64,000 nucleotides of DNA from Pontederia crassipes (GCA_030549335.1 CM060198.1:63779958-63843957), one strand, 5' to 3'; counted from the stretch's first letter, positions 34,987-47,900 are shown. Numbers and translations: made by a program. The notes: generated by a model not told the origin, from the sequence alone.

Positions 34987-35030
34987 CTTTTGTCTAATTC
35001 GAGGACGAATTTTCTTTTAAGGGGTAATAA

Positions 35031-37539
35031 TGTAACGCATACAAATTTTCAAAATAGGAAGGGATTCAAAATCAAACGAAAATCGTAATTAATGAAGGAA
35101 ATCAAAGCAGAATCAAATTCGGATTCAAAAAAAAGAAAGAAGAAACAACCGACAGGGGAGGAAAATCTTCCCCTGATTTTGTCTCACAATCGGCCGGCCG
35201 ATACTATAAAAAGGGATGCGAGGGCAACCCTCGCGCCTCCTTGGAATCTCTGCCGGTCGCCCCTCCGCTCTGCCACCCTCTGCTCCTTTTTCTTCTTTCA
35301 CCGGCGAACGGTGCAGAGACGACCAGCGCGGACGACTTGATGGCTCTCTGACGTGCGTCCACGCTCCACTGTCACGCACAGACCCTCCCTCGACATTTGC
35401 CAGGATGAGGTGAATCTTTTCGTTGGCCAGGAGTGATCGGCGATTGAACTTACGACAGAAAAGCACCGATGAACTTTGAACGTCAAGGTACCTTAGATTC
35501 CAAATCTCCTAGACGAAGAAATATTGATCGTTTGATGCGTAGAAATAGTCCATCATGATCTTGTGATTTGTAGCTTCATTTTTCGTATTGGGATCGTCAC
35601 ATTTTGATGGCCGGAAGGTCGTCGGAATCGAAGAAGATGACCGATGGCCCTATTTTTATCGCGAGAATCAGTCGACCGGTTCGTGGAACGGTCGACCGAT
35701 CCGACGTGCAAGTCGCACTGCCGTGTCTCAAATAGATCGACCTGTCCTACATGAGTGGTCAATCGATCCAGTAGTCTCTCTGACGAGTCCAATCTCGTGG
35801 TCGGTCGACCTATCCTCCGAACAATCGATCGATCCGGCGCGCACTGCGCGTCATCGTGGTCTTAAGATCGGTCAATCGATCACCCAGAACGGTCGACCGA
35901 TCCATGGATGCACAAAGTAATCGGTCGACCGACCACATGCACACGGTCGACCGATCCAAGAGACGTCCGAAAAATGATATGGTCAATCGATCCAAGAGGA
36001 ACGGTCGATCGGTATTGTAGAACGATCGACCGGTCTACCAAGAACGGTCGATCGGTTCAAGTCAACTTGTTCGATTCAACCAAACTGAGAGGAATGATCG
36101 ATCGGTCCAAAAAATGGTCGACCGGTTCTGTCAGATCGTTCGTTTCAGTCCAACCCACCGGTTCGAGCTGACCGGTTCAACCAACTCAGATCCAAAGAGA
36201 GACATTGAATTGATTCTAATGTATGAGTATTGACATGGTTCGAATCGGACTTTGACCCGATCTAAGTCAAACTCTTGAACTCTAACAGGAGTCTCGAACC
36301 AGCTTACCTATAACTTGCCGAGTTCTATTGTAAAGACATTAATGCCCATTTGGATTTTGATTCATAGACTTCATGATAAGCAAATATAAGTAAAGCAAAG
36401 ATAAAGCCATGGGATTGCTATGTGTCGCCCTAATGTACGGAACAAAGATTACAGTATGACATGGAGAAGGGCAGATAGTTAGCTGAGGAGACAGCGAACC
36501 TACTGATCTTCGATGACCCCTGTTCCTAAGACTACAGACCCTCTCCCACCTGTATCTCGAAGAAGGGTGATGCATGGTCACACTCCTTCCCCCAAAGAAT
36601 ATATTTTATAGTATTGAGCTAGAAGGACATGTAGTTAACTGAGGAAACAGTGAACCTACATATTTTTAAATGACCACTGTTCCTGGGGTGCAGGCCCTCT
36701 CCCACCTGCATTTCAAAATGGGTGATGCATTGTCACATCCCATTCCCAATATGGGCTTACTGGCTTTACAGATTTAGAGAAGCACTTCTGACATCTCAAT
36801 CTAATAAAGTCGAGCTCGCATAGGATAACTAACTCTAAGAACATCATAAAACGTAGTGCAACTCACAATAAAGTAATGCAAAGTAAAGTATTATAGAGTA
36901 AAGTATGGAACATGATATAGTAAAGCATGGAACAAGGTATGACAAAGTTAATACAGAGTACATGTATTGGTATAGTTGAAGCATGATATAATCAATGTAT
37001 AGAAGCCAAAGCATAGATCACTGCTGATATATTTGTTATATGATTATCATTGATCCTTATTTCATCGTCTATGCTTCTATTGTACTGGCATCTTTGCTCA
37101 CGGGTATTCGATTTCCCTGCATTGGGATTTTGCAGGTGAGAGTTCAGCTTGATGAGATGTTGGAGTGCACAGAGCTTGGATGATGCTTCACATGACTAGC
37201 TTACATTACTAGTGTCTTCCAATTGCTTTTAGACTATCAATTGATCTTGTTTCGAAAGGTAGTGTTATTCCGCCTGTTGAACTTTCTCTCAAATATTGAG
37301 CGTGTTAAAAATTGTGGTCTTTTCTTATTCTGTCATAGACTGAACTAATATTCATGTCCTTTGATATTTCAATGTTAAAGCTTTCGCATTAAAGTCTTTA
37401 ATTATATTTTCTTATAATATTGATGCCATGCATTCATTTTATTGAATGATCATGGTCAATAGTGTAGTAGGTAGTGTAGCACTCCCGAGATTAATCTGAC
37501 TGCATATGTGATAGAAGGAACAATTTTGAGGGTGTTACG
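35031..37539 (+). repeat. 3' LTR of element E
   Basis: 2509 bp, about 400 bp longer than the 5' copy because of a larger GGTCGACC array and its flank (35545-35985). TATA box at 35205-35214. The last base is G where A is expected (GTTACG). Confidence 0.86.
35670..36170. repeat. Long GGTCGACC array in 3' LTR of E
   Basis: About 500 bp with many variants: GGTCGACCGATCC at 35688, GGTCGACCGACC at 35921, GGTCGACCGATCC at 35945. It lies about 470 bp downstream of the TATA box. Confidence 0.85.
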
Positions 37540-39024
37540 TATACAAATTAATATAAAATTATATATGCAATATGTGCATAATCCGGGCCGAGCATGGTCA
37601 AACTTGGACGGAGTTTAGTCCGAACTTGGGTCGAGTTAGGGGTGACTCGGATTGGGTCCTTTCCAATCCAATGTCTTATACATTTTTCATTGAAACTCGG
37701 ACTGACATCCTATGTGGCTCGGTCCAGTCCGCGTGAAAACCAAATTCTTCACTTCTAATTTCTAAAATCTGAGTCGAGTCCGAGGATGGCTCGGTCGGGC
37801 TCCTCTCAGCATTTTTTTCTATCTTCTCGAACTTGAGAACCCGGGTCACATCTCACAGAATTCGGGTCAGGTCGCCAAGTGCCCTCCAAGATGTCCCTAG
37901 ATAGCTTTTTTTACGCCACTGGTGAAAGAGTTGTCCAATTGTCTTTTGGCCGTCACATTGTTTGCTGTTTGGACGGAACCAACTATCTTCTTGCATTAGA
38001 ATCACTCTGAAGATCAAGTGGGGATAGAAACTGTTGAAGTACCTCTAGTTACTGCCGAATATGTACTCCTCCCGTGGCTGGCTTGAAGCTCCTGCAATGA
38101 AAATAGGGCACTAGGAAAAGAGGAAATTTAACCTTTTAGAATAAACATTCAACGAATGTGGAGAAATTACAAAATTAGCCAGAGAAAAATGCATTTGGAG
38201 CTATAACATAACACATATATGATCGGTGCATAGTGGGAAATGAGTGATAACATGTCAATAGTTTCTCCACGTCAATATTTCCCATAAAATGCAATATACT
38301 GTTGTTATTTTTTTCAACCACACATGAAAAAAATTAAGAATAAGTCGTGAATAACAAAACTATTAGATTGATAATTCGTATCCCGTGAATAACTAATCCA
38401 CAACCAAACTCCGCCTAAGCTCGGGTCCAAAATCGAAGTCAGTAGAGTCGGGATTTTTCTATCAAGGCATACCTATTTGAATAATTTTTCATGATTTAGT
38501 AATCTGATAAGTGATCATTTTTATATATTATGGGTATAATGGGCTTAGAAATTCCAAAAAAAAAATATCATCTCATAACACCCGAACAGGGACTAATTCA
38601 AATCTACAACTTTTGTATTATAAGGTTGAACGAGGTTTCACCCGGTTAATTGATCGATTTAATACAATTATTTAAAATAAAAGAAAATGAAAAAAATCAT
38701 TCTCTACGAGATGAGATTTTGGAATAACTTTATAACATCACTAATTTAATATGATAGAATTTTTAAATTTCAAATAATAAAGTAAAATTCAATATAAATA
38801 TACTTAATATTATGAATAGAATATAAAATCTAATGCTAAACTTTGAAATATACGAAACAATATTTCAATAAATAGAAGAATTCTTATCTTTACAAAACCA
38901 TTATACAAATAATAAATAAGTTAATTTATATATTAATAATATAAAATATAAATAAAAAATTACAAATATAGGAGGATCCTGGAGCTCTTACGGTTTTCTA
39001 CAGTGAGGTCTTAGTTCCAGTTAG
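37540..39024. other. Intergenic relic DNA
   Basis: No gene recognised. 37575-37870 is rich in GACTCGG/GGGTC words similar in style to the GGGTCGGGT MITEs but without ends. 38560-38980 is plain AT-rich. Confidence 0.4.
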
Positions 39025-39042
39025 TTTTGATTTTTAAAAGAA

Positions 39043-39129
39043 CAACAACAACAACAAAGCCTTATCCCACTAGGTGGGGTCGGCTACATGGATCATACGA
39101 CGCCATTCCGCTCTATTAGTAACCAAACC
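39043..39129 (-). mobile_element. 5'-truncated RTE-type LINE (or SINE with its tail)
   Basis: On the minus strand it reads NRAEWRRMIHVADPT and a TAG stop, the common end of plant RTE-type LINE reverse transcriptase, followed by TGGGATAAGGC and a (TTG)n tail. It is flanked by an 18-bp direct repeat TTTTGATTTTTAAAAGAA at 39025-39042 and 39130-39147, the target-site duplication. Only 87 bp were inserted. Confidence 0.8.
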
Positions 39130-39147
39130 TTTTGATTTTTAAAAGAA

Positions 39148-39681
39148 AAACAATTAAAATCTAATCGAACTTTCAATTTTTGTTTTTTTTTTTGATATAT
39201 TTTTTATGTAAGAATAAAATTTTCGGATTGATTGAATTTTTGTTACATTCCTGTTTTATGAATAAACAAATATAGCATAATTCTTTTTTTTTCTTTTGGT
39301 GAAATATGGAAAGAGGACCTGATGTAACTCAAAATAGCAATACTAATTCTAAACGATGCAACGTTAAATCTCCACGAAAAGAAAGAAAAGTACAACATCA
39401 ACTACATACAATAATTTTCAAATTTTTCACATCGATACAACGCTAAGTGATCGATTTTCATCGAAAGTAGATACAAACTTTCATATAAAACGTTTATAAA
39501 ATACTTTTAAGGCATTCAAGCACTACACGCACTACCGCATACAATGAGAGGACGGCGTCTTTCATACGCACATTACATAATACATAGTGATAATACGAAC
39601 GGCGTCACACCGGGCTGTATGCTAGTTCTTTTCGCTTGACAAACATTATATAGTAACTTCTAAATTAAAGCTGTATGTTGG
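39148..39681. other. 3' flank of PGG copy P2
   Basis: 39320-39680 matches 1-423 downstream of P1; no gene. Probably 3' UTR and downstream DNA of the duplicated unit. Confidence 0.6.
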
Positions 39682-41307
39682 CTACTCCACAATGGCGCCT
39701 TCAGCTTCTATTGGAGAGTTGAAAGGAACAGGATCATCCACGGAAGAGCGGCGCGCCTGCCATTTGCCCTTTAAGAAAACACACCAAGATTATTGTTCCA
39801 AAGAAACCAATAAAAAACGACCCCGAAAGTGTGACAAATATCAGATTTCCTGTGGTGCCAATCGCGTAAGAAAGCCACACGAAGAAAATATTGCCCACTG
39901 TGTAGAGCTTCAGACTGAATTGAGAGGCAACCGGGTCGAAGATCTTCTTATTTAAGATAGCAAAAGTAAGAAACAAAGAGTAAAAAAATGCGCAGGAGTT
40001 GGCATAATAAAACCAAGTGTATCGAGCATGGCGTCTGTCGTTCCAAACGGGCTCCCCGGCGCTATGACTATCGGTGACACTGTCCGGTGAAGGTTGTGAC
40101 ATTAAAGATGGATAGATTGGAGGAGCTGCTTAAAACTAGGAACGAGACAGAAGGGGAGAGACTTATAACGGCGAAGCTGGTATTCGCTGCACCTGTCATA
40201 TTCCTGCTACCAGGAAAAGCTGCAATAGCCGGATAGGAAGTTGAGTTCGTATCGTCCTGCCAGTAACCGCCGGGCGGAGTGATCCCGGCTTGGAACGTTA
40301 TGCTTGCAAACAGTGTCGCCACTACCATTATCCATCCCCGCATCTCCTTCACATCCTCATCTTCTGCCGGCGTTTTTGCTTCCGCCTTGTTATTAGCAAG
40401 CGGTTTCGTCACTTGAGCTGGTTGCGTCATCTCGATCTCTGAGCCTCTGGTGTGTGGGCGTGTTCCCGCGGCAGGGCCAGAGATGGGCTGTCCTGGACGT
40501 ATAAGCTGCTTTGGGTTGATGGAGAGTCAGGGTAGGTATTGACCGCGCCAGCAAGTTCAGACGCGGGTGTTAAACCAGCAGGAGGAAGAGATGGTGGTGC
40601 TTGAGTTTGACGCAGAAGGACGTCCAGAGACGTCGAGCCGTCGGCACCGTGGCTGGACTTGAGCTCCACCGTCGTTGATCCAAACGTGAAATGGACGGCC
40701 TGCGTCGAGTTGGACCAACAAATCCAACGTCCAATATTTTATTTGAATTATTAGTATCTTGGTAGTGAATATTTTTTTCTCAATTGTCATTCGGTGGAGG
40801 ACGAGATGGAAAAACTGAGGAATCAGTAGTTGTAACATATCTAATGAAACATTAAATAGAATTAGATATCGTTAAAAAAAGATACTAAATATTTGGAGTT
40901 CCTTTTTTATACTATATAAATGATTCGATACACAAGGATCATAATGGAAAACTGAAATTGTTTGATCATCTTTCTTGAAGAATCGGAACAAGGAGCGAAA
41001 CACAATCATATTTAAGAATAATCAGATAGACATTCAGCCACTATCATCGCGACTAGTATCGGAAAAGTTGCTTATCATTTAATTCAATTCTGTTAGTAAA
41101 AGAATGAACTATCATAATTATTTTTCAAAGATAATAATCATTTTGGTACGTTTCGAATGCTCGATATTAAATATACTTACACTTTTATGTCATTAACTAC
41201 GAGCTAAATAACCCGGATACTACTTTTATTACCTGAATCTGTTGCTTGGCATCAAACAATGCGAATTCTTTGCTTTGGCCCTCAGTGGATACAAATTTTA
41301 AAGACAT
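39682..41307 (-). pseudogene. PGG-domain protein, copy P2, three frameshifts
   Basis: Exon 1 is 41307-41233 (25 codons, MSLKFVSTEGQSKEFALFDA, then KQQIQ), donor CAG|GTAATA; exon 2 starts at 40699 after CGACGCAG. Its closest relative is P1 (ELKSSHGADGS, MRGWIMVVATLFASITFQAG, PPGGYWQDD). Compared with P1 it has an extra base in a CACACACC run near 40450, a two-base loss near 40095, and another shift near 39775 before the tail WQARRSSVDDPVPF and AEGAIVE, ending TAG at 39684-39682. The membrane segments WFYYANSCAFFYSLFLTFAI and LYTVGNIFFVWLSYAIG remain readable. It cannot give a full protein. A family-typical TATA box lies upstream. Confidence 0.85.
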
Positions 41308-41442
41308 CTTGATGTACCCTTTCGCCTCGTAACTGATATAACGAAATAGCAAATTTCGTCCCTATTACAGGAAATATTTAAATGGCATGAACTTATGACG
41401 TGATCGTATGCATTGGCATGTTCAAATGCACAAATGATACAT

Positions 41443-41452
41443 GGTTTATATA
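41443..41452 (-). promoter_or_regulatory. TATA box of P2
   Basis: Minus-strand CTATATAAAC about 140 bp upstream of the P2 ATG, at the same place as in P3 and P4. 41460-42040 holds no gene. Confidence 0.5.
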
Positions 41453-42040
41453 GAAAATAGAACCTTTAAGTCAACAATAGTAGTCGTCGTCGATGGAAAT
41501 TAGCTCCATGGAGAAATCATCAAAATTTAAGTGCAACATATCCACTTGATAAGAATTTTGAATATCAGCCAATCACGTTATATTCTAATTTTATTTGGTT
41601 GACACTAACCAATTTGGATACATCTGGGTAGCAGTAGCACATTTGGCGCCTGAAATTTTCAGTAAATTTTCTTTTTCATAAAACTGAATTAAAAAATCAT
41701 TGTTTAAATGAAAAAATATTTATACCTAAATCAACATTGGTTGCACGATATTTGAATCATTTTCTTTCTTATTATTAGGTTGTGCCATTTTTTAATGGCA
41801 AAAAAAAGTAAGGAACTAAATATCATTGCGAACTAGTTTCTATAATTATTGTGTTTGTTGTTAAGTTTGGCTTTCATACAATCTTTTAAAGCCTTGTACA
41901 ATTAAGATATTATTCACTTAGAATTTTATAAATTTCATGAATTTAAAATATATTTTGAAAGATAAAACAATAGTTATATATAAGTTAATAATCATCTCCC
42001 AATTTTATTTATATAAAATGATCAATTATTCTCTCGATCG

Positions 42041-42682
42041 TTACAAACAAGTGCGAGCATGCCGATGCACTGGGTACACCCCCCCCCCCCCAATTAAAAA
42101 TCTAATTTGTTCAAATCTTTTTCTTCGATCACGGTCCTCTTCGTATGCCAATTCGGAAGAAAGAGACCTGAAAATCTTTTTCACTTTTTGTGGACTAGTT
42201 CTTGGCTCACCCAAGGAGGTTAAGCCATTTAAAATATCATTAAACCGAGCAATCATATCATTTATGAATTCATTATCATACATTGTGAAAGAATCATATT
42301 GATTGTTTAAAATATTCAATGTAGATTCTTTAACTTTGTCGATTCTTTCATAAGTAGTGATTAGTTTTTTCCAAATCTCGGTTGCAGTTTCACAATATGA
42401 AATCCGATTAAACCCTGTTGAATTCAAAGCACAATAAAAAATATTTTTGACTTTCCAATCAAATTTTAAAAATATCAATAGAATCTTTTCTCCTTCTTTA
42501 GAATCTGTAGGTAACTTTTTATGAAGATAATAACCTTTTTCAACTATGTCCCACATGTCGATATCAATAGAATAAATATATGTTTGGATTCTAATTTTTT
42601 AATATGCAAAATTTGACGCATTTAAAAGGGGAGGACTACTAATTGATTGTCCTTTGACAAAATTAAAACCATTTGATGTCAT
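42041..42682 (-). pseudogene. copia-type gag (UBN2) fragment, element F
   Basis: Starts MTSNGFNFVKGQSISSPPLL at 42682. It has TAA where the family has TGG (AYWK), then is open from 42556: MWDIVEKGYYLHKKLPTDSK, then WKVKNIFYCALNSTGFNRIS, ATEIWKKLITTYE, VKESTLNILNNQYDSFTMYD, FNDILNGLTSLGEPRT. This is the UBN2 gag domain, as in C and G. Truncated after about 200 residues. Confidence 0.8.
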
Positions 42683-42789
42683 AGCTCTTAGAAATTGATA
42701 AATCTTAAAACAAGATGATCAAATTTTAAGATGATTAAATCTTAAAATCATTTGATTTTAAAATAAGAGCAACCTGCTCTGATACCAAT

Positions 42790-43926
42790 TGTAGGATAAT
42801 AAAAGGCACAAAGAGAGGGGTGAATTAGTGTTCAATTCGAAAATGTCAATTTCACAAAAATCATTGAAAGTTTAAAATTGATTCTTAAAAACCTTTTAAA
42901 TTAATACAATTCAGATCATATCAAACTCAATATGAGAGGGAGAGAGAGAAAAAAAATCAAACACAATCACATGGGTGGTTGTTGACGAGGTTCGGCCACA
43001 ACTTGACCTACGTCCTCGCTCTGACTTTTCGATCTCGAGATCATCGGAGATTCCACTAGAACTCTTCCTTAATTTCAAATGGGCAAGGAAGAACACCCTT
43101 TACATCAACCACATTTTCTCCGCTTTGAGAGGCAAGGCAACCTCTCTTTTTGGGAAACTAATCTTTTCTCTATCTCAAGATGTAAGATTTTGAACATCTT
43201 TTACACAAGAGCTCTCTCAGTATTTTTCTAAAATAAAATATTTCTCTCTTTTACAATGCTAAGCTCTCACAAGAGGAGAAGAGAGAAATAAGAGAAAACT
43301 TAAAAATGAAAACTTCAAGAAAAATGTCTTTTTTGATAACTTGAAGTTTTTCTTCAAGGCTTGGATAATTTCACACTTTTCTCCTTCAAATTTGACCGTT
43401 ACTATTCATTTGACTCGAAGATCAATCGACCACACATATGGACCGGTCGGTCGGTACACTTTCTTTTATGAAAAATGTGACCGTTGGTGAATCTGCACTG
43501 CCCGGTCGACCTGTGTTCTGGATCGGTTGATCGGTACCTCGATCGGTATAGTTTCAACATTATGCTTATTGAAATTGGGTATTTTCTGTACTGACCGGTC
43601 GACCTGTGTTCTGGACTGGTCGAAGCAGATCGACCGGTGTTCTAGTCGGCTGGTCGACCGTCCTACACTATTTTAAGCATAACGTTTTACACAGTTATTC
43701 AAATGAGTTGATTTTTTATTCTATAGAAAGTTAATAAAATTTTTTACAACTTTGATATTTATGATTCATCCAAAATCTAATAGGGTCATAGTTAAGTTTT
43801 TAATCAAAGTGTAATGCATAAAGTTATCCTTTTTTCTTTAAACTTTTTCAGTATTTTAACTTTAATCTTTCGAGGTTTGTATCATAAAAATATAATTTTA
43901 TATGTCATTAAAACTTAGATCCAATA
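42790..43926 (-). repeat. 5' LTR of element F
   Basis: 1137 bp. Lacks about 75 bp, including the CCTATAAAAG box that C and G have (break near 43388). GGTCGACC array at 43435-43675. Confidence 0.78.
43435..43675. repeat. GGTCGACC array in LTR of F
   Basis: Variants CCGGTCGACCTGTG (43501, 43595) and GGTCGACCG (43661) within 240 bp, at the same LTR position as in C. Confidence 0.78.
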
Positions 43927-45361
43927 AATTAATTAGTCATCCTCTGCTTTTTAATGCTTCAAATATTGCATATTGGAAAATTAGGATTCAAGCATACATA
44001 TGTTTCATTGATATTGACATGTGGAATATTGTTGAAAAATGTTATTATTTACATGAAAACTTACATTCATAATATATTGAAAGAGAAAAAAATGCAAAAT
44101 TTGATTGAAAAGTTAAAAATATTTTTTATTGTGCTTTAGATTTAATGAAGTTTAATCGAATTTTTTGTTGTGAAAATACAAATGGAAGAAACTCATTATT
44201 ACTTATGAAGGAACAGATACAATTAAAGAATCTAAATTAAATATTTTAAATCACCAATATGATTTTTTCATGATGCATGAAAATGAATCCATTAATGATA
44301 CGTTTGTATGGTTTAATGATATTGTGAATGACTTAACCTCCTTGGGTGAGCCAACACTAATCCCAAAAGGTAAAAAAGTTTCTCGAGTCTCTCTCCTTTA
44401 AATGGTATACAAAGAGGACTCTGATTGAAGAAAAAGATTTGAACAAGCTAAATTTTGATGATCTTATTGGTTCACTCTTAACTTATGAGATCGGAATCCT
44501 AGAAGATGAAAAAGAAAATGCCCTAAGATGAAAACATTGAACATTGAAAGCAAACAAAATAGAAGAAGACACAAGCGAAGAAGATGTAGACGAAAAGAGA
44601 CTAGCACGCTATACAATAAAGCTTGACAAATACCTCAAGTTGGTGAAAAATAAAGAAAAGAATAATAAGCCGAAATGAAAAAAGAAACTCAAGTCTCAAA
44701 AAGAATGAAAAAAAAGAGACGTCTTAGAAAGAGAAAAAGAAAAAGTATGAAGAGTCAAGTGATGCAAGTTACTCATCTAGCTCTTCTAATGAGGATGCAT
44801 ACCTATGCCTAATAGTACATAATGCTTCTAGTTCTTCAAATTCAAATAATGACTCATAAATTCTTCTAAAGAAGATATTTCTTTTGATGTGCACAAAGAA
44901 TTTCCCTCTCTTATAAAAAGATATCTTGCACTTAAAGAGGAAAATAAAAAATTACTACATGAGTTTGAGAAATTAAAAGAAGAAAAGGATATGGAAATTT
45001 GGAAAATGAAATTGATTCTTTGGAAATTACACGTGCATGTGAAATTGTAAAGATGACATGTTCTTTAGAAAAAGTAAAAAAAAAGGATAATATTTTTTTT
45101 AAAAATAAACAACTATTTCTCATGTGACGAAAAGTAATTTTAGAAAATACTTTGTACATGAAAACTTTTATTGGAAATATAATCATTCTTAATCCTTGAA
45201 AAAAATCACATATTACTTGTTTTGCATGTGAATTTCATGGCCATTATGTATATCAATGCAAAGTAGGAAAATCATATCAACATGTAATGATATGGGTTCC
45301 AAAAGGAACCTTGACTAACAAAATTGGATCCAAAGAAGTTTACGTACCAAAAGTTAAATAA
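43927..45361 (+). pseudogene. copia-type gag remnant, element G
   Basis: Begins within the N-terminal part (LFNASNIAYWKIRIQAYICF, then DIDMWNIVEKCYYLHENL) and has many stops. Later parts match the C gag: an EE.LNKLNFDDLIGS type stretch near 44430, a coiled-coil region near 44930-45060, knuckle CFACEFHGHYVYQC near 45215-45262, and the tail WVPKGTLTNKIGSKEVYVPK, then VK and TAA at 45359-45361. The stop lies at the same alignment column as that of C. Confidence 0.75.
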
Positions 45362-45976
45362 TTATTTTTCAGGTTGCCTCACATGTAAAGTGAAGGAAAA
45401 GTGGAAGTGAAAATGTGAATGCACAAATGTCATGACAAAAGTATCATTTACTTAAAAATTATGAGTATGCAAAATTGATTATACTCTTACATATTTGAAG
45501 AATCACTTTATTCTTAAGTATTAAACTTAAAAATCTCGATGTTATGAAAACCTTTTGATTTCTTACTCAAAATTTCAAAATTATTTCTTTAAAATAAAAG
45601 AGGGACATGTAAAAGACAAAGGAAAGATGGAAATAGAAAATTTATCATAATGATAGGGGGAGCTTGTTTTAAAATTTTTTGAAAGATCATGTCACTCATT
45701 CACCTTAAGTATGATCAAGTTGCCGTTAGTGTTAAATTCTTGATTATTTGATATAATCCAAATTAATTTTGACATATCATTAATATCATTGTTGTCTCAA
45801 AGTTTTATTCAATGTCTTGTTCCTTTATCATATGAGACATATTATACATTTGATTTCACATTTTTCCATTAGTCATGAATTTAGGGAGAGCTAGTTTTTA
45901 ACTATCACATATATTATATTATGAATCAATCTTTATGATGTGATACTTTACATATTTCCTATATGACAAAAAGGGG

Positions 45977-46431
45977 TAGGCGTGTTCCCGAAAATCCAAC
46001 CCGACCAGACGGGTCGGGTTTGGATTGAAAATTCTAACCCGAGTTGACCCGACCCGATGACCCGGTTTTTTACTTATTTTTAAATTTTAAATGATTTTTA
46101 AGTTAATTTTATAGTTTTATATGATTTAAAATTAAAAAAGGTATGAAATAAACTATTTTAAATGTAGAAAAGTATATAGATATTTAAAACAATATTTTTG
46201 GTATTTAAAAATATTTTATTATGTATTAAAATAAAATAATAAATGATTTTTATATTTAAAAATAAACAAAAAAGAAAAAAAAAAGAAAAAGGTGGTATGG
46301 TAACCCGACCACCCAACTCGACCCGGCCCGGCCCAATTGGGTTGGGTCGGGTCACAGCAAAAAAAAAGGGGATCCGACCCAGCCAAGCTTGATCGAGTCG
46401 AGTCGGATTTGTTCACGGGTGAACACCCTTG
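45977..46431 (+). mobile_element. hAT-type MITE of the GGGTCGGGT family
   Basis: 455 bp with ends TAGGCGTGTTC and GAACACCCTTG (reverse CAAGGGTGTTC) and an 8-bp TSD AAAAGGGG at 45969-45976 and 46432-46439. GC-rich outer blocks (ACCCGACC, GGGTCGGG) flank an A/T-rich core; no coding sequence. A third AAAAGGGG at 51900-51907, preceded by another end GAACACTCCTA (51889-51899), leaves the true outer boundary open. Confidence 0.7.
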
Positions 46432-46479
46432 AAAAGGGGAGAGCACCTGACCTAGCCAAACCTAACCCCCACTACAAGA

Positions 46480-46969
46480 AAATTGACGATTAGCGACGCC
46501 ATGTAGCGCCTCAAAAGTGTGTGACGCTATAAAGACACCACTAGCACCTCCATTGCGCTTCTTTAGCGTCACCGGAATCAGACGCCACTTGCCTCTCAAT
46601 AGTGTCTCATTAGCGTCTTCCTAGCTACTTAGAGAGTTGACGTTAAAAGTAGCGCAATCGAGACGCTACATAGATATTATTATTTCTCGCTAGGAACCGC
46701 AAATACGCGGCATTACCTAGCGCCGTTATGGCGTCGACAACGTTAGACGCGAAACTAGCGTCGCATGTATGAAGACTCTAAAGCGACGCTACATGGCGTC
46801 TCAATCGAAAGAGACGCTAATGAGACGCTACAGCATATATTTAAACACTATATTATATATACTATATGTCAATCAATAAATTCATTAAATATTATATTAG
46901 TATTAATTACACGGTTATCAACATATTATCAATATCATAATATCAACATATAGATGTATTAATTACACG

Positions 46970-47002
<33 letters not shown>

Positions 47003-47900
47003 TTTACATGATAAGAGTGTTCCTAAATATATAAATTTTTCCTATATTATCGATATTATCTATACATATAATATATATAATATCTTTATTATGCATATAT
47101 CTTAATTATACGTCTTCTTAGCTATTCAACAGGTTGACGTTAACTCTCTAGCGCTGCAATCGAGACGCTACGTAGACGCTATTATTTTGCGCCACTATTC
47201 TTAATGCGTGGCAGCACCTAGCGCCGTTTTGTCATCGACCACTTTAGACACGACACTAGCGCCTCATGTCTGAAGACTATGAAGCGACGCTATATGGCAT
47301 CTCAAACAAAGGAGAAGCTAATGAGACGCTATTGTATATATTTAAACACTATATTATATATACTATATGTCAATCAATAAATTCATTAAATATTATATTA
47401 GCATTAAGTACACGATTATAAACATATTATCAATAGCATAATATCAACATATATATATGTATTAATTACACGATTATATATATATATATATGTGTGTGTG
47501 TGTATTTTTACATGATAAGAGTGTTCCTAAATATATAATTTTTTACCTATATTATTTATGTTATGTATACATATAATATATATAATATCTTAATTATGCA
47601 TATATTATTATTATATACTTAATCATGGGATTACGATGATTGATTAAGTGAGTAATATGTTAGCATCACATTAGACACACAATAGTGTCCACCTAGCATT
47701 TAACGAGCGCTGAAGCTATTGTCGACGCTATGATGACACCATGGGCATCTCTCTAGCGTCGCATATTCGAGACGCCATAATATTTTAGACGCTAGTTCGG
47801 CGCTACGGAGTCGATAAATGAATCTAGTGACTCAATGGCGTCTGTATTGCGCCTCCTAAGTTGACTTTTTACCCCTCGCTCAATCGGGCACATATAGACA
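46480..47900. repeat. Left subterminal repeats of CACTA element
   Basis: Dense array of GACGCTA, TAGCGCC, AGCGTC and GCGACGCT in both orientations, the expected transposase-binding zone. A unit of about 498 bp is tandemly duplicated (46613-47110 and 47111-47615), including the AT-rich part TTTAAACACTATATTATATA. Confidence 0.85.

Larger units (their letters stand above)
27640..37539 (+). mobile_element. Element E: Ty3/gypsy chromovirus (Tekay-like), degenerate
   Basis: 9.9 kb. LTRs are 27640-29740 and 35031-37539, starting TGTAACGCAT and ending GGTGTTATA or GGTGTTACG. Flanks TATAA (left) and TATAC (right) are a likely TSD with one change. Primer site TGGTATCAAACC (29744-29755); polypurine stretch TTTTCTTTTAAGGGGTAATAA before the 3' LTR. 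Domain order gag, protease, RT, RNase H, integrase, chromodomain is typical of Ty3/gypsy. Many stops and a deletion in RT make it inactive. An extra reading frame precedes gag (29953-30426). Confidence 0.88.
42041..43926 (-). mobile_element. Element F: truncated copia element of the C family
   Basis: On the minus strand the LTR runs 43926-42790 (TATTGGATC, decayed from TGTTGGATC, to ATCCTACA), then primer site TGGTATCAGAGCAGG (42787-42773), then gag from ATG 42682. It breaks off near 42041 in a C-rich run next to the upstream region of P2. No second LTR or TSD was found. Confidence 0.78.

Noticed and set aside
35588-36171. Two frames of 110 and 87 codons rich in DRST/DRP
   Set aside because: They are translations of the GGTCGACC palindrome array in the LTR.
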